Below, one piece after another: positions 14,852 to 22,284 of a DNA stretch of 33,232 nucleotides. A program made the translations under genes and the position numbers. The stretch covers positions 1-33,232 of the forward strand of contig CAMVLW010000017.1 of the NCBI GenBank assembly GCA_947168445.1, written 5' to 3'. The stretch's first letter is position 1; the number at the start of each line of letters is the position of its first letter. The notes below the pieces were generated by a model. It was not told where the DNA came from. It saw only the letters and a program-made list of their open reading frames with translations, and did no database searches. The DNA is from an uncultured Clostridia bacterium. GTDB lineage: Bacteria; Bacillota; Clostridia; Oscillospirales; Acutalibacteraceae.

Positions 14852-16096
14852 TTACCTGATTTGTCCGCAGCCGCGAATGATGAACTTCATACTGGTCAGC
14901 TCGTTTAAGCCCATCGGACCTCTCGCGTGCAGCTTTTGGGTGGAAATGCCGATTTCCGCGCCCAAGCCGAACTCGCCGCCGTCGGTGAAGCGGGTGGAGG
15001 CGTTGACATAAACCGCTGCCGAATCCACGCCCGCAGTGAATTTGTTCGCCGCGTTGTAATCGCTTGTGATAATGCTTTCGCTGTGACCGGTGCTGTATTT
15101 GGCAATGTGGTCAAGCGCTTCGTCAATGTCCTTCACAACCTTCACCGCGAGGATATAGTCGAGGAATTCAATTGCGTAGTCGTTTTCGGTTGCGGGCACA
15201 ACGCAGTCGCCCAAAATCGCGCGGGTCTTTTCGCAGCCGCGGATTTCCACATTCTTTTTGTCAAGCTCTGCCTTCATCAGCGGCAGGGCTTTTTCGGCAA
15301 TGGCTTCGTGCACCAAAACGGTTTCAATCGCGTTGCACACCGAGGGGCGCGAGGTTTTTGCGTTAAAGATGATATTAGCCGCCATCTGCAAGTCGGCGCT
15401 CTCGTCCACATACACATGGCAGTTGCCCACGCCGGTTTCAATGACAGGCACCTTCGCGTTTTCGACGACGCTCTTAATCAAGCCTGCGCCGCCGCGCGGA
15501 ATCAGCACGTCGAGATAGTCGGAAAGCTGCATTAATTCGGTGGCGCTTTGGCGCGAGGTGTCGGTGACAAGACCGATACAGTCACGCGGTAATCCGGCGG
15601 CTTCCACCGCGTCGCGCATTAATTCGGCAATCGCCTTGTTGGAGTTGATGGCTTCCTTTCCGCCGCGCAGAATCACAGCGCTGCCCGCCTTTAAGCACAG
15701 CGCCGCCGCGTCGCTGGTCACATTGGGACGCGCTTCGTAGATAATGCCGATAACGCCCATGGGAACGGTGATTTTTTCAATTTGCAGACCGTTGGGAAGG
15801 GTTCTGCCCTCAAGCACCTTGCCAATCGGGTCGGGCATTGCCGCAACCTGCGTTACGCCGTCAGCCATGCCGAGAATTCTGTTCTCGTCCAGCTTCAGAC
15901 GGTCAAGCAGCGAATCGGTTAAGCCCGCCGCCTTGCCGTTTTCAATATCAACCGCGTTTGCGTCAATGATGGTCTGCGCATTCTCACGCAGCGCCTTGGC
16001 AATTGCGAACAGCGCCTCGTTTTTCTTTGCGCCCGCGTTCATCAAAACACGCGCCGCCTGCTTTGCGGCTGCGCCCATAGTTTCCAGTTGCGTCAT
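14852..16096 (-). CDS. proA: Gamma-glutamyl phosphate reductase
   Basis: This 414-residue aldehyde-dehydrogenase-superfamily enzyme reduces gamma-glutamyl phosphate with NADPH in the second step of proline synthesis. It has GVIGIIYEARPNVT near residues 104-117 and LKAGSAVILRGGKEA. The catalytic cysteine is in TSRPSVCNAIET, and EFGLGAEIGISTQK lies near the end. The start is ATG 16096 with GGAGGG upstream; the longer frame to 16201 lacks a site and runs through the repeat at 16143-16170. It follows proB on the same strand. Confidence 0.95.
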   Translation of the reverse strand: MTQLETMGAAAKQAARVLMNAGAKKNEALFAIAKALRENAQTIIDANAVDIENGKAAGLTDSLLDRLKLDENRILGMADGVTQVAAMPDPIGKVLEGRTLPNGLQIEKITVPMGVIGIIYEARPNVTSDAAALCLKAGSAVILRGGKEAINSNKAIAELMRDAVEAAGLPRDCIGLVTDTSRQSATELMQLSDYLDVLIPRGGAGLIKSVVENAKVPVIETGVGNCHVYVDESADLQMAANIIFNAKTSRPSVCNAIETVLVHEAIAEKALPLMKAELDKKNVEIRGCEKTRAILGDCVVPATENDYAIEFLDYILAVKVVKDIDEALDHIAKYSTGHSESIITSDYNAANKFTAGVDSAAVYVNASTRFTDGGEFGLGAEIGISTQKLHARGPMGLNELTSMKFIIRGCGQIR

Positions 16097-16142
16097 GAAG
16101 TTTCCCTCCGTTTTATAATAAGTATCGTGATTTTTTTTCTGC

Positions 16143-16170
16143 CGCGCCGGGTGCAGCGTCACGCTGCTTA
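16143..16170 (-). repeat. 28-nt stop-codon-linked hairpin repeat (copy 1)
   Basis: These 28 bases, including the proB stop codon, are identical to 32689-32716 at the rubredoxin stop. On the minus strand the stop TAA is followed by GCAGCG-TGA-CGCTGC (16153-16167), then ACCCGGCGCG. The hairpin has six pairs and no T tract close by; eight Ts or As lie further on in the proB-proA gap. Confidence 0.8.
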
Positions 16171-16953
16171 ACGCTTTGCTAAGAATTTGGTTCCGGGGCA
16201 TTTGCCCTCAAAAATTTCGTAAATGATTTTGGGGTTTGAGCCGTTGATCACATGTACCTCAATGCCGCGCTTGGTGGCGTAGTTTGCCGCCTGCAGCTTG
16301 GTAATCATGCCGCCTGTGCCGCGGTTTGAGCCTGTTCCCGCCGCCATGTCGAGCACCGACTTGCTGATGTTCGTCACCACGTCAATCTTTTTGGCGTTCG
16401 GGTTTTGGCGCGGATTGGAATCGTACAAGCCGTCAATGTCGGTGAGAATCACCAGACGGTCGGCGTTGATAATGTGCGATACGATTGCCGAAAGCATGTC
16501 GTTGTCTCCGATATTTTTGCCTTCCAGTTCGTCAATCGAAACGGTGTCGTTTTCGTTGATAATGGGGATAATGCCCATTTGCAGCAGTTCGTCAATCGTG
16601 TTGTTGATGTTATTGCGCTTGTTTTCGGTTTCCACCGCGTCGGCGGTCAGCAAAATCTGCGCCACGGAATGGTTGTATTCCGCGAACAGCTTGTCATACA
16701 TAAACATCAGCTCGCACTGACCGATAGCGGCGAGCGCCTGCTTCTTTTTGGCTTCACTCGGACGTTCGGTCAAGCCCGTTTTGCCCATGCCCACGCCGAT
16801 CGCGCCGGAGGACACCAGCATAATTTCCTCGCCGCTGTTCTGCAAATCCGCAAGTACCTTGCACAGCGATTCCACACGTCTGTAATTGATTTTTCCGTTG
16901 TCGTATGTCAAGGTAGAAGTGCCGACCTTGATAACGGTTTTTTTCTTTTCCAT
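16168..16953 (-). CDS. proB: Glutamate 5-kinase
   Basis: This 261-residue amino-acid-kinase-family enzyme phosphorylates glutamate to start proline synthesis. VIKVGTSTL lies near residue 7. SSGAIGVGMGK, IIPIINENDTVS, FGDNDMLSA-like IGDNDMLSA and LTDIDGLYDSNP follow, then GTGGMITKLQAA. It lacks the C-terminal PUA domain of longer enzymes such as that of E. coli, a common short form. The start is ATG 16953, six bases after GGGAG (16960-16964); the ATG at 16959 overlaps that site. Confidence 0.95.
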   Translation of the reverse strand: MEKKKTVIKVGTSTLTYDNGKINYRRVESLCKVLADLQNSGEEIMLVSSGAIGVGMGKTGLTERPSEAKKKQALAAIGQCELMFMYDKLFAEYNHSVAQILLTADAVETENKRNNINNTIDELLQMGIIPIINENDTVSIDELEGKNIGDNDMLSAIVSHIINADRLVILTDIDGLYDSNPRQNPNAKKIDVVTNISKSVLDMAAGTGSNRGTGGMITKLQAANYATKRGIEVHVINGSNPKIIYEIFEGKCPGTKFLAKR

Positions 16954-16988
16954 ACCCATCTCCCGGTTTTTATAAAAATCCACCCTAT

Positions 16989-17017
16989 ATTATAACACAA
17001 GCCGCGCCGTTCTGCAA
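16989..17017 (-). promoter_or_regulatory. Sigma-A promoter of proB-proA
   Basis: TTGCAG (17012-17017), a 17-base spacer and TATAAT (16989-16994) on the minus strand. The start point near 16982 gives a leader of about 30 bases. No T-box or other riboswitch fits in that length. Confidence 0.75.
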
Positions 17018-17019
17018 GG

Positions 17020-17059
17020 AAAAAATAACGGAGCGTGTCCGAGAACACGCTCCGTTATT
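17020..17059 (-). terminator. Terminator of the vitamin B6 salvage operon
   Basis: Fifteen perfect pairs (17024-17038 with 17045-17059; AATAACGGAGCGTGT) and a six-base loop are followed on the minus strand by a run of Ts. It lies 75 bases past the ECF gene and just upstream of the proB promoter. The 17060-17133 spacer contains nothing else recognisable apart from a GCGCCGTT-type motif at 17090. Confidence 0.85.
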
Positions 17060-17133
17060 CACTTTATGGAAAATTGCTTCGTTTTGACCGCGCCGTTTTG
17101 CCGGCATTTCTTTATAAAGGCGGGAACGGGGTA

Positions 17134-17679
17134 TTACAGATGAATTCTCTGCTTGAATTTGATAGAATCCAAGGCAGCGCCCAGCGCGGAAAACAACACC
17201 GCGCCCACGGCGGACTGCACCAGATTGAACGGAATTTCTCCGAACGCCACCGCGCTGTCATAGAGCAGCCAGTCAGCGATAAAGTAGCCGCCGACCGTAA
17301 CGGCTGTTGTCAGCACCAGCGCCGCCAGCAAGGGCAGCCGCCAGATTTTGTCGTCCTTTTGATTCTTTTTGAGAATCATTCTGACAAAGAAGAACGGCAG
17401 CACATTCAGCGCCTTAATGATGGCGGTCGGAATTGCCCACACCGCGTAGCCCGCCGTTAAATCCGCCAGAGCGCCGCCGATTGCCGCCGCGATAAAGCTG
17501 AACGGCGCAGGGAGCACACATGCCGCGAGATACACCATAGAGTCGCCCGCGTGCGCGTAGCCCAGCGGAGCGGGAATTTTAATGAACGCGGTTGTCACCG
17601 TAATCAGCGCCGCGAACATGGCGGTCAGCGCCATTGTCTTGCCGGAAAATTTTGTTTTTTCTGCTTTTAGAATTTGCAT
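17134..17679 (-). CDS. ECF transporter S component, probably for vitamin B6
   Basis: This 181-residue integral membrane protein has about six hydrophobic segments. It has the typical S-component features: a TAMFAALITVTTAFIKIP first helix, a GDSMVYLAACVLP loop and FSFIAAAIGGALADL. S components bind one vitamin and dock on the shared EcfA/A'/T module, which is not encoded here. The stop codon of the pyridoxal kinase-like gene is one base away from its start, so the two are coupled. This context suggests pyridoxine or pyridoxamine uptake (PdxU2-like). Other S components look alike, so the substrate is inference. Confidence 0.78.
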   Translation of the reverse strand: MQILKAEKTKFSGKTMALTAMFAALITVTTAFIKIPAPLGYAHAGDSMVYLAACVLPAPFSFIAAAIGGALADLTAGYAVWAIPTAIIKALNVLPFFFVRMILKKNQKDDKIWRLPLLAALVLTTAVTVGGYFIADWLLYDSAVAFGEIPFNLVQSAVGAVLFSALGAALDSIKFKQRIHL

Positions 17680-17680
17680 T

Positions 17681-18514
17681 TTATTTCACCTCTGTTAAAG
17701 TTGTCAAAAATTTTTCAAAATGAACGCCGTAAAGCGGATTGTGCGGCTGTTTAACCGTGTCGGCAATGCTTTTCTGAATAAAATCCGCTGCGGTTTTTAC
17801 GGCTTTTTCAAGCGGCTGTCCGCTGAGCAAGCTGCCGCAGACTACCGCTGAAAATAAATCGCCGGTGCCCGAAAAGCTGCCGCCGCACTTCGGTGTGCGA
17901 ATAACTTCGGCTTTTCCGCCCTGAATTGCCAGATTGCAGATTTCCTTCCCGATGTGAATCCCGGTCACAATCACCGCGCAGCCTGCCGCCAGTTTCTCAG
18001 CCGCCGCCGCAATGCGTTCCAAATAATCACTGTCATGACGGTGCGCCGTCAGCCTGCGGTAATCGGCGTCCGTCAAAATACACAGCTCGGTCAGGTTCGG
18101 TGTGAGCACGTCCGCTTCTGCCGCCAGTTCGCGCATTTTCCCGCATGCCGCCGCGTCGTAGGCGGGATAAAGCCTGCCGTTGTCGCCCATCACCGGGTCA
18201 ACCACCACAAGGCTGTTTTCCGTGCACAGCTTGTGAATCACGCGCAGGGCGTAGTCAAGCTGTCTGCCGCTCGAAAAATACCCGGTCAAAACGCCGTCAA
18301 AGCGCTCGTTGTTCTGCTGCCATGCCGCAATAAAGCGCGGCATACTCTCCGTCAGGTCGGTGCAGAAGGCGTGCGGGATTTCGGACTGGTGGCTGAGCAC
18401 CGCCGTGGGCAGCGCACAGGGAGAGTGTCCCATCACGGACAAAACCGACAGCGCCGCCGTCAGCGAGCACCTCCCAAATCCGGACAAATCGTTGATAACC
18501 GCCACGCGCTTCAT
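17681..18514 (-). CDS. pdxY: Pyridoxal/pyridoxamine kinase (PfkB family)
   Basis: The 277-residue product has the ribokinase fold. Its N-terminus is INDLSGFGRCSLTAALSVLS, typical of clostridial pyridoxamine kinases. It also has VVDPVMGDNGRLYPAY near residues 106-121, NLTELCIL, VIVTGIHIG and the anion-hole/catalytic FSGTGDLFSAVVCG, whose D is the base. It phosphorylates B6 vitamers to PLP precursors. GGGAGGTG precedes the ATG. It is the first gene of a two-gene operon with the ECF S component. The symbol follows family resemblance; pdxK is equally used. Confidence 0.85.
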   Translation of the reverse strand: MKRVAVINDLSGFGRCSLTAALSVLSVMGHSPCALPTAVLSHQSEIPHAFCTDLTESMPRFIAAWQQNNERFDGVLTGYFSSGRQLDYALRVIHKLCTENSLVVVDPVMGDNGRLYPAYDAAACGKMRELAAEADVLTPNLTELCILTDADYRRLTAHRHDSDYLERIAAAAEKLAAGCAVIVTGIHIGKEICNLAIQGGKAEVIRTPKCGGSFSGTGDLFSAVVCGSLLSGQPLEKAVKTAADFIQKSIADTVKQPHNPLYGVHFEKFLTTLTEVK

Positions 18515-18566
18515 GCCGCACCTCCCAAAGTGTCATTTTAATCTGATAAAAAGAGAAAGTTTTTTG

Positions 18567-18598
18567 AGTACAGTCGCAGTATAACACAAAACTGTACT
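18567..18598 (-). promoter_or_regulatory. Promoter with inverted-repeat operator ahead of the B6 operon
   Basis: AGTACAGT (18567-18574) and ACTGTACT (18591-18598) form a perfect eight-base inverted repeat. Between them lies a -10 box, TATACT on the minus strand (18578-18583). A further ACTGTA half-site lies upstream near 18608-18614. A repressor bound here would cover the promoter. A PLP-sensing regulator would make sense, but none is encoded nearby. Confidence 0.55.
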
Positions 18599-18639
18599 TC
18601 AAAAAAGTTACAGTTTTAACAAAATAAAAGTGGACAGTC

Positions 18640-18677
18640 GAAAGTCAAAAAGAGAGCGCTCCAAAGTCAGAGCGCTC
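18640..18677 (-). terminator. Terminator of the cohesin-like lipoprotein gene
   Basis: GAGCGCTC (18654-18661) pairs with GAGCGCTC (18670-18677) through eight pairs. TCTTTTTGAC follows on the minus strand and CTTTGTTTT on the plus strand. It lies 58 bases past the lipoprotein stop. Confidence 0.7.
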
Positions 18678-18734
18678 CTTTGTTTTCATATAATCGCGTC
18701 ATTTGCCGCCGCTGAGGGCAAGGGTCAGTGCTGC

Positions 18735-19628
18735 TTAGCTGAATACCGCCCAAACATTGGCGCCGTTGGAAAGCGCGCCGTTTGCGCCGGCGTAGGACTT
18801 GCCGTTGAGGTCGGTGATAACATCAAAGGTGATTGCGGGCGTGGTTGTGCCTGTTTTCAAAACCTCAAATTCCACCACGACGAATTCATAGCCGGGAGAA
18901 GTGAAGTCGTAGCCGTTGAGCATGGAGCCGTTGAAAAGGATCTTGCCTTCCTTTTCGTTCATCACAGCGCCGTAGTCGGCGGGAGAAACCAGCGTAAAGC
19001 TTGTTTCCTTGAGCATGGAGCTGTCATATTCCACATCGCCCTGGAAGTTGAGCATGGTTTCGGGAACCTCCAGGAAGTAGGTGCAGACCACCTTGTCGCC
19101 GACGTTGTAGTGTTTGTCGCCGATTGTCAAATCTTTTGCGGAGGTGTCGGGCTTTGCTTCCTTTTCGGTGCTGCCCTTCTGTGCGTTGCTCGGCGTTGTT
19201 TTGCGGTTGGTGTTGTCGGTTTTTGAGGTTGACGCGCTGCCGGAGCCGCCCGCGGAGGAGGCTGCCTTGCTTGTCTGGCTGTTGGCGCTGCCGCTGTTGC
19301 CGGAGTTGCCGCTGCCGGAATTGCTGCCTGCCGCGCTGTTCTGCTGCGAACTGCCGGAGGTTTGCTTATTGCTGCCGTTCGCGGTGGTTGCCGCGGTTGC
19401 CGCCGAGCCGCTGACGGGGTCGGTTACGATATTGCCGTTTTCGTCAACATAAACGCCGTTGACAACCTTGGTGACAACCTGCGTTTCCGTCACCACCTCG
19501 TCGGCGGTGGATTTGTTGTTGTCGCCCGAGCCGCAGCCCGCCAAGCTGGCGGTTGCAATTGCCGCCGCAAGCAGGGCGACAACCGAGCCGTGAAAAAGCC
19601 TTTTGCTGTTTTTGGTATTCTGAGTCAT
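18735..19628 (-). CDS. Lipoprotein with C-terminal cohesin-like domain
   Basis: The 297-residue product starts with a lipoprotein signal peptide whose lipobox is LAGC (Cys 32). It should be anchored on the outer face of the membrane. A Thr-rich stretch and a long Ser/Gly/Asn/Thr linker follow to about residue 165. The last 130 residues (VGDKVVCTYFLEVPE, NFQGDVEYDSSML, PGYEFVVVEFEVL) read like a cohesin-type beta sandwich. Type I cohesins bind dockerins, and the divergent gene encodes a dockerin. The start at 19628 has AAGGAAG upstream; the frame to 19736 has none. The cohesin call rests on pattern, and a related carbohydrate-binding fold is possible. A TATAAT on the minus strand near 19688 is the best -10. 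Confidence 0.65.
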   Translation of the reverse strand: MTQNTKNSKRLFHGSVVALLAAAIATASLAGCGSGDNNKSTADEVVTETQVVTKVVNGVYVDENGNIVTDPVSGSAATAATTANGSNKQTSGSSQQNSAAGSNSGSGNSGNSGSANSQTSKAASSAGGSGSASTSKTDNTNRKTTPSNAQKGSTEKEAKPDTSAKDLTIGDKHYNVGDKVVCTYFLEVPETMLNFQGDVEYDSSMLKETSFTLVSPADYGAVMNEKEGKILFNGSMLNGYDFTSPGYEFVVVEFEVLKTGTTTPAITFDVITDLNGKSYAGANGALSNGANVWAVFS

Positions 19629-19754
19629 GAAGCCACTTCCTTGTTTTTTCTTTTCGCATACCTTCACTATATGCCAGTGCATTGTTATTATAACAAAGGT
19701 TTCCGGAAAAATAAAGTATATTTTAAAAAAAGGCAAAAATTTAAAAAATTGCGC

Positions 19755-19783
19755 TTGCTTATGTGAAAACTCTGTGATAAAAT
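19755..19783 (+). promoter_or_regulatory. Promoter of the CotH-dockerin gene
   Basis: TTGCTT (19755-19760), 17 bases and TAAAAT (19778-19783), leaving an AT-rich leader of about 55 bases. The 19629-19844 spacer is very AT-rich compared with the genes on both sides and holds this promoter and the divergent one. Confidence 0.55.
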
Positions 19784-19844
19784 AAAAATATTCAATAATT
19801 CCTTAAATTATTGTCAAATTTTAACTTGAAAGGCTGGAATCAGC

Positions 19845-21818
19845 ATGAAGAAACTGACAGCGCTTTTCCTTGCGGTTTTATTGACCCTTTCCTCGGCTTC
19901 CGTTTTTGCGGCGGCTGAGAACTCCTCCGCTCCGGCGGGTTCTCCCTCCGGCTTTACGCTCTCCGAGGCGCTTTACGCGCACGCGGTGTCCGGCTCCGCC
20001 GACGGCGAAGCGTGGCAGGCGTGGCAGAGTGTGCACGATGAGGATTTTAACGAAGCAAAGCCTGATGAAAAATACTTCTTTCTGCCCACTTCGGCGGGGG
20101 AGAACAGCGTGGATATTTACAACGGCTTTCCCGCCGCGGTGACGGTCAACGGCGTTTCCGTTGCGGCGGGCGAGACAAAGGCGGTGCCGTATCAAGCGTC
20201 AACGGCATACAGCGTTGCGGCAGGCGGCAAAACCTACACGCTCAAATTCATGAAGTCCCACGCGGAAGCGGCAATTTATATCAACAATTCCGACGCGGAC
20301 GGCGAAGGAACGGACTTAATGAGTTATCTCAATGAGGACAAAGAAAACCAAGCAGCCGCAACCGGCGCGATTGTCACGCCCGACGGCGCAATTGACAACA
20401 CCGCCGTTAAGAAAATCAAGGGTCGCGGCAACACCTCTTGGGACAAGCCGAAAAAGGGCTATAACATTACCTATGACAAAAAGGTGTCCGTTGCGGGCAT
20501 GGATAAGAACAAGAAATATTCCATTCTCCCCAACTATCAGGACGATTCTCTGGCGCGCAACCGTATCCTCTTTGATTTGTCGGACGCGGTCGGTATGCCC
20601 TACGCCTCCGATTCGCGGTTTGTTGATTTTTATGTCAACGGTTACTATTGGGGCGCTTACCAGATGACCGAAAAGGTTGAGGCGGGCAGCTTGGTGACGG
20701 ATGTTGACGAGGAGGATTATCTCAACGCCGACGGCACCGTTAAGGATGATTTCAGCTTTATCGCCGAGGTGGACGCAAGCGCGGGCTACGGCGACTATTA
20801 TGTGACCTGCAGCGGGGGCGTGAAGGTCACAATTAAAGCTCCCGAAATTGAGGAAGGTCAGTCGGGCTATGACGAGGTAAAGACCTATGTGCAGACAAAA
20901 TTCAACGCGCTGCTGAACCGCTGCCGTTTGGCGGTGAAAAAATCGGTGAATTCCATTGCGGATTACATTGATTTGGAATCGGCGGCAAAGCTTTATCTGA
21001 TTAACGAACTGGGCAAAAACTGGGATTCCGGCGTTTCCAGCACCTTTTTCACTTACAAGCCCGACGAAAACGGCAATTACAAATTCTTCGGTTCGCCTGT
21101 GTGGGACTATGACAACTCGCTCGGCAACGCGGTGGGCGTCAGCAGAGATTTGAGCAACATGGGCGTTTCCGATTATCAGCAGTACACCGGCTGGTGGTGC
21201 CGCTACAAGGGCAAGAATGACACCACTCCCAATATCATCAACCTTTTGGCGATGAACAAGGAGATTCGGAAAACAGCGGCAAATGTGTGGTTTGAGGACT
21301 TTGTGCCCGCCCTTCACCATTTTGCCGGCAAGGTGAACAACCCGGCGGTCGCGGACGAGTTTTTTACCTCCGCGCAGTATTTGTCGCTGTTGGGCGACAG
21401 CGCCGCGATGAACTATCAGAGCGGCTGGCTGCTCAACACCGGGTCGTGGATTGCGCCGCATACCTCTATCCGTCAGGCGGACTTTGACTTCTTCACCGGC
21501 AGCTACACCACGGCGGCGTCGGCAACGCGGTATTCGCAGAATTTTACCGATATGTACCGCTATGCCTGCGACTGGATGACAAGCCGCGCGGCGTGGCTGT
21601 CCAATGAAATGTATGCGGACTATACCGGCTCCAAGGTGCGGTATGATGTTGACCGCAACGGCACGTTTGACATCAACGACGCAACCACGCTGCAGCTGTA
21701 TCTCGCGGAATTCAACGATTTTACCGCGCTGCAATACGACATTGCCGACGCGAACGGCAACGGCAGAGCAACCGTCACGGATGTGACGTGTATGCAGCGG
21801 GCGTTAGCGGATTTGTAA
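19845..21818 (+). CDS. Secreted CotH-family kinase with C-terminal dockerin
   Basis: The 657-residue product has a signal peptide (KKLTALFLAVLLTL, cleavage near residue 22-24). A short N-terminal region leads into a CotH domain, residues about 140-570: KIKGRGNTSW at 189, SILPNYQDDSLARNRI, YWGAYQMTEKVE and the metal-binding WDYDNS at 420-425. CotH proteins are atypical protein kinases; in Bacillus CotH phosphorylates spore coat proteins. The C-terminus (601-657) is a type I dockerin with two calcium loops (DVDRNGTFDIND and DANGNGRATVTD). That would plug the enzyme into a cohesin scaffold. The divergent cohesin-like lipoprotein is an obvious candidate partner (inference). Confidence 0.88.
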   Translation: MKKLTALFLAVLLTLSSASVFAAAENSSAPAGSPSGFTLSEALYAHAVSGSADGEAWQAWQSVHDEDFNEAKPDEKYFFLPTSAGENSVDIYNGFPAAVTVNGVSVAAGETKAVPYQASTAYSVAAGGKTYTLKFMKSHAEAAIYINNSDADGEGTDLMSYLNEDKENQAAATGAIVTPDGAIDNTAVKKIKGRGNTSWDKPKKGYNITYDKKVSVAGMDKNKKYSILPNYQDDSLARNRILFDLSDAVGMPYASDSRFVDFYVNGYYWGAYQMTEKVEAGSLVTDVDEEDYLNADGTVKDDFSFIAEVDASAGYGDYYVTCSGGVKVTIKAPEIEEGQSGYDEVKTYVQTKFNALLNRCRLAVKKSVNSIADYIDLESAAKLYLINELGKNWDSGVSSTFFTYKPDENGNYKFFGSPVWDYDNSLGNAVGVSRDLSNMGVSDYQQYTGWWCRYKGKNDTTPNIINLLAMNKEIRKTAANVWFEDFVPALHHFAGKVNNPAVADEFFTSAQYLSLLGDSAAMNYQSGWLLNTGSWIAPHTSIRQADFDFFTGSYTTAASATRYSQNFTDMYRYACDWMTSRAAWLSNEMYADYTGSKVRYDVDRNGTFDINDATTLQLYLAEFNDFTALQYDIADANGNGRATVTDVTCMQRALADL

Positions 21819-21846
21819 TTCGGAATTCGGAATGCGAAATTAATAT

Positions 21847-21877
21847 AGCGGAGGGCTTGGCTCTCCGCTTTTGCTTT
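21847..21877 (+). terminator. Terminator of the CotH-dockerin gene
   Basis: AGCGGAG (21847-21853) pairs with CTCCGCT (21863-21869). TTTTGCTTTG follows. Confidence 0.7.
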
Positions 21878-21915
21878 GCGTATTAAACTTTCCATTGTCA
21901 ACTATCCATTGTTTT

Positions 21916-22164
21916 GATTGCGCCGTTGTGCCGCGTTTTTCCATCAGCAGATTTTTCAAAAGAAACGCAATCGTCACGTCTGTTTTCCAAAGACAGCTTT
22001 TTTCTTTTCCGTTCTCGGCTGTTCAGATTGCGCCGTTGTGCCGCGTTTTTCTATCAGCAGATTTTTCAAAAGAAACGCAATCGTCACGTCTGTTTTCCAA
22101 AGACAGCTTTTTTCTTTTCCGTTCTCGGCTGTTCAGATTGCGCCGTTGTGCCGCGTTTTTCTAT
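21916..22164. repeat. 110-bp tandem repeat, about 2.3 copies, in a gene-free stretch
   Basis: GATTGCGCCGTTGTGCCGCG recurs at 21916, 22026 and 22136, an exact 110-bp period. The two full units are nearly identical (differences in the first few bases and CCATC/CTATC). Each unit has T-rich runs and a GTCT-AGAC hairpin before CTTTTTT. Since 110 is not a multiple of three, no reading frame can be preserved across copies, so the open frames here are artefacts. The 21819-22284 spacer otherwise holds the terminator at 21847, a 22163-22178 motif shared with the first leader, and the promoter at 22212. Confidence 0.9.
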
Positions 22165-22211
22165 TTAGGCAACGCTTCAAAAGGCGCGCTGCTGCTACAG
22201 CCGTAGGGGTA

Positions 22212-22240
22212 TTGACAGGGGGGAGAGGATACGGTATAAT
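22212..22240 (+). promoter_or_regulatory. Consensus sigma-A promoter of the four-zinc-ribbon gene
   Basis: TTGACA (22212-22217), exactly 17 bases, TATAAT (22235-22240): perfect consensus. The spacer is unusually G-rich (GGGGGGAGAGG). Confidence 0.85.
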
Positions 22241-22284
22241 TAATGCGTGAAAGTATATATTTTTTTCAAAAAGGAGCGTTACTT

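Noticed and set aside
16954..16988. Riboswitch or T-box ahead of proB
   Set aside because: Only about 30 bases lie between the promoter start point and the ATG, too short.
20316..21734. 472-residue minus-strand open frame within the CotH-dockerin gene
   Set aside because: Shadow of a well-supported gene with CotH and dockerin motifs; no ribosome site or domain.
21916..22164. Possible CRISPR array
   Set aside because: The 110-bp units are adjacent and alike throughout, with no unique spacers.
21871..22250. Several open frames with RLFRLRRCAAFFY-like sequence
   Set aside because: They arise from the 110-bp repeat and shift frame from copy to copy, so they cannot be a repeat protein.
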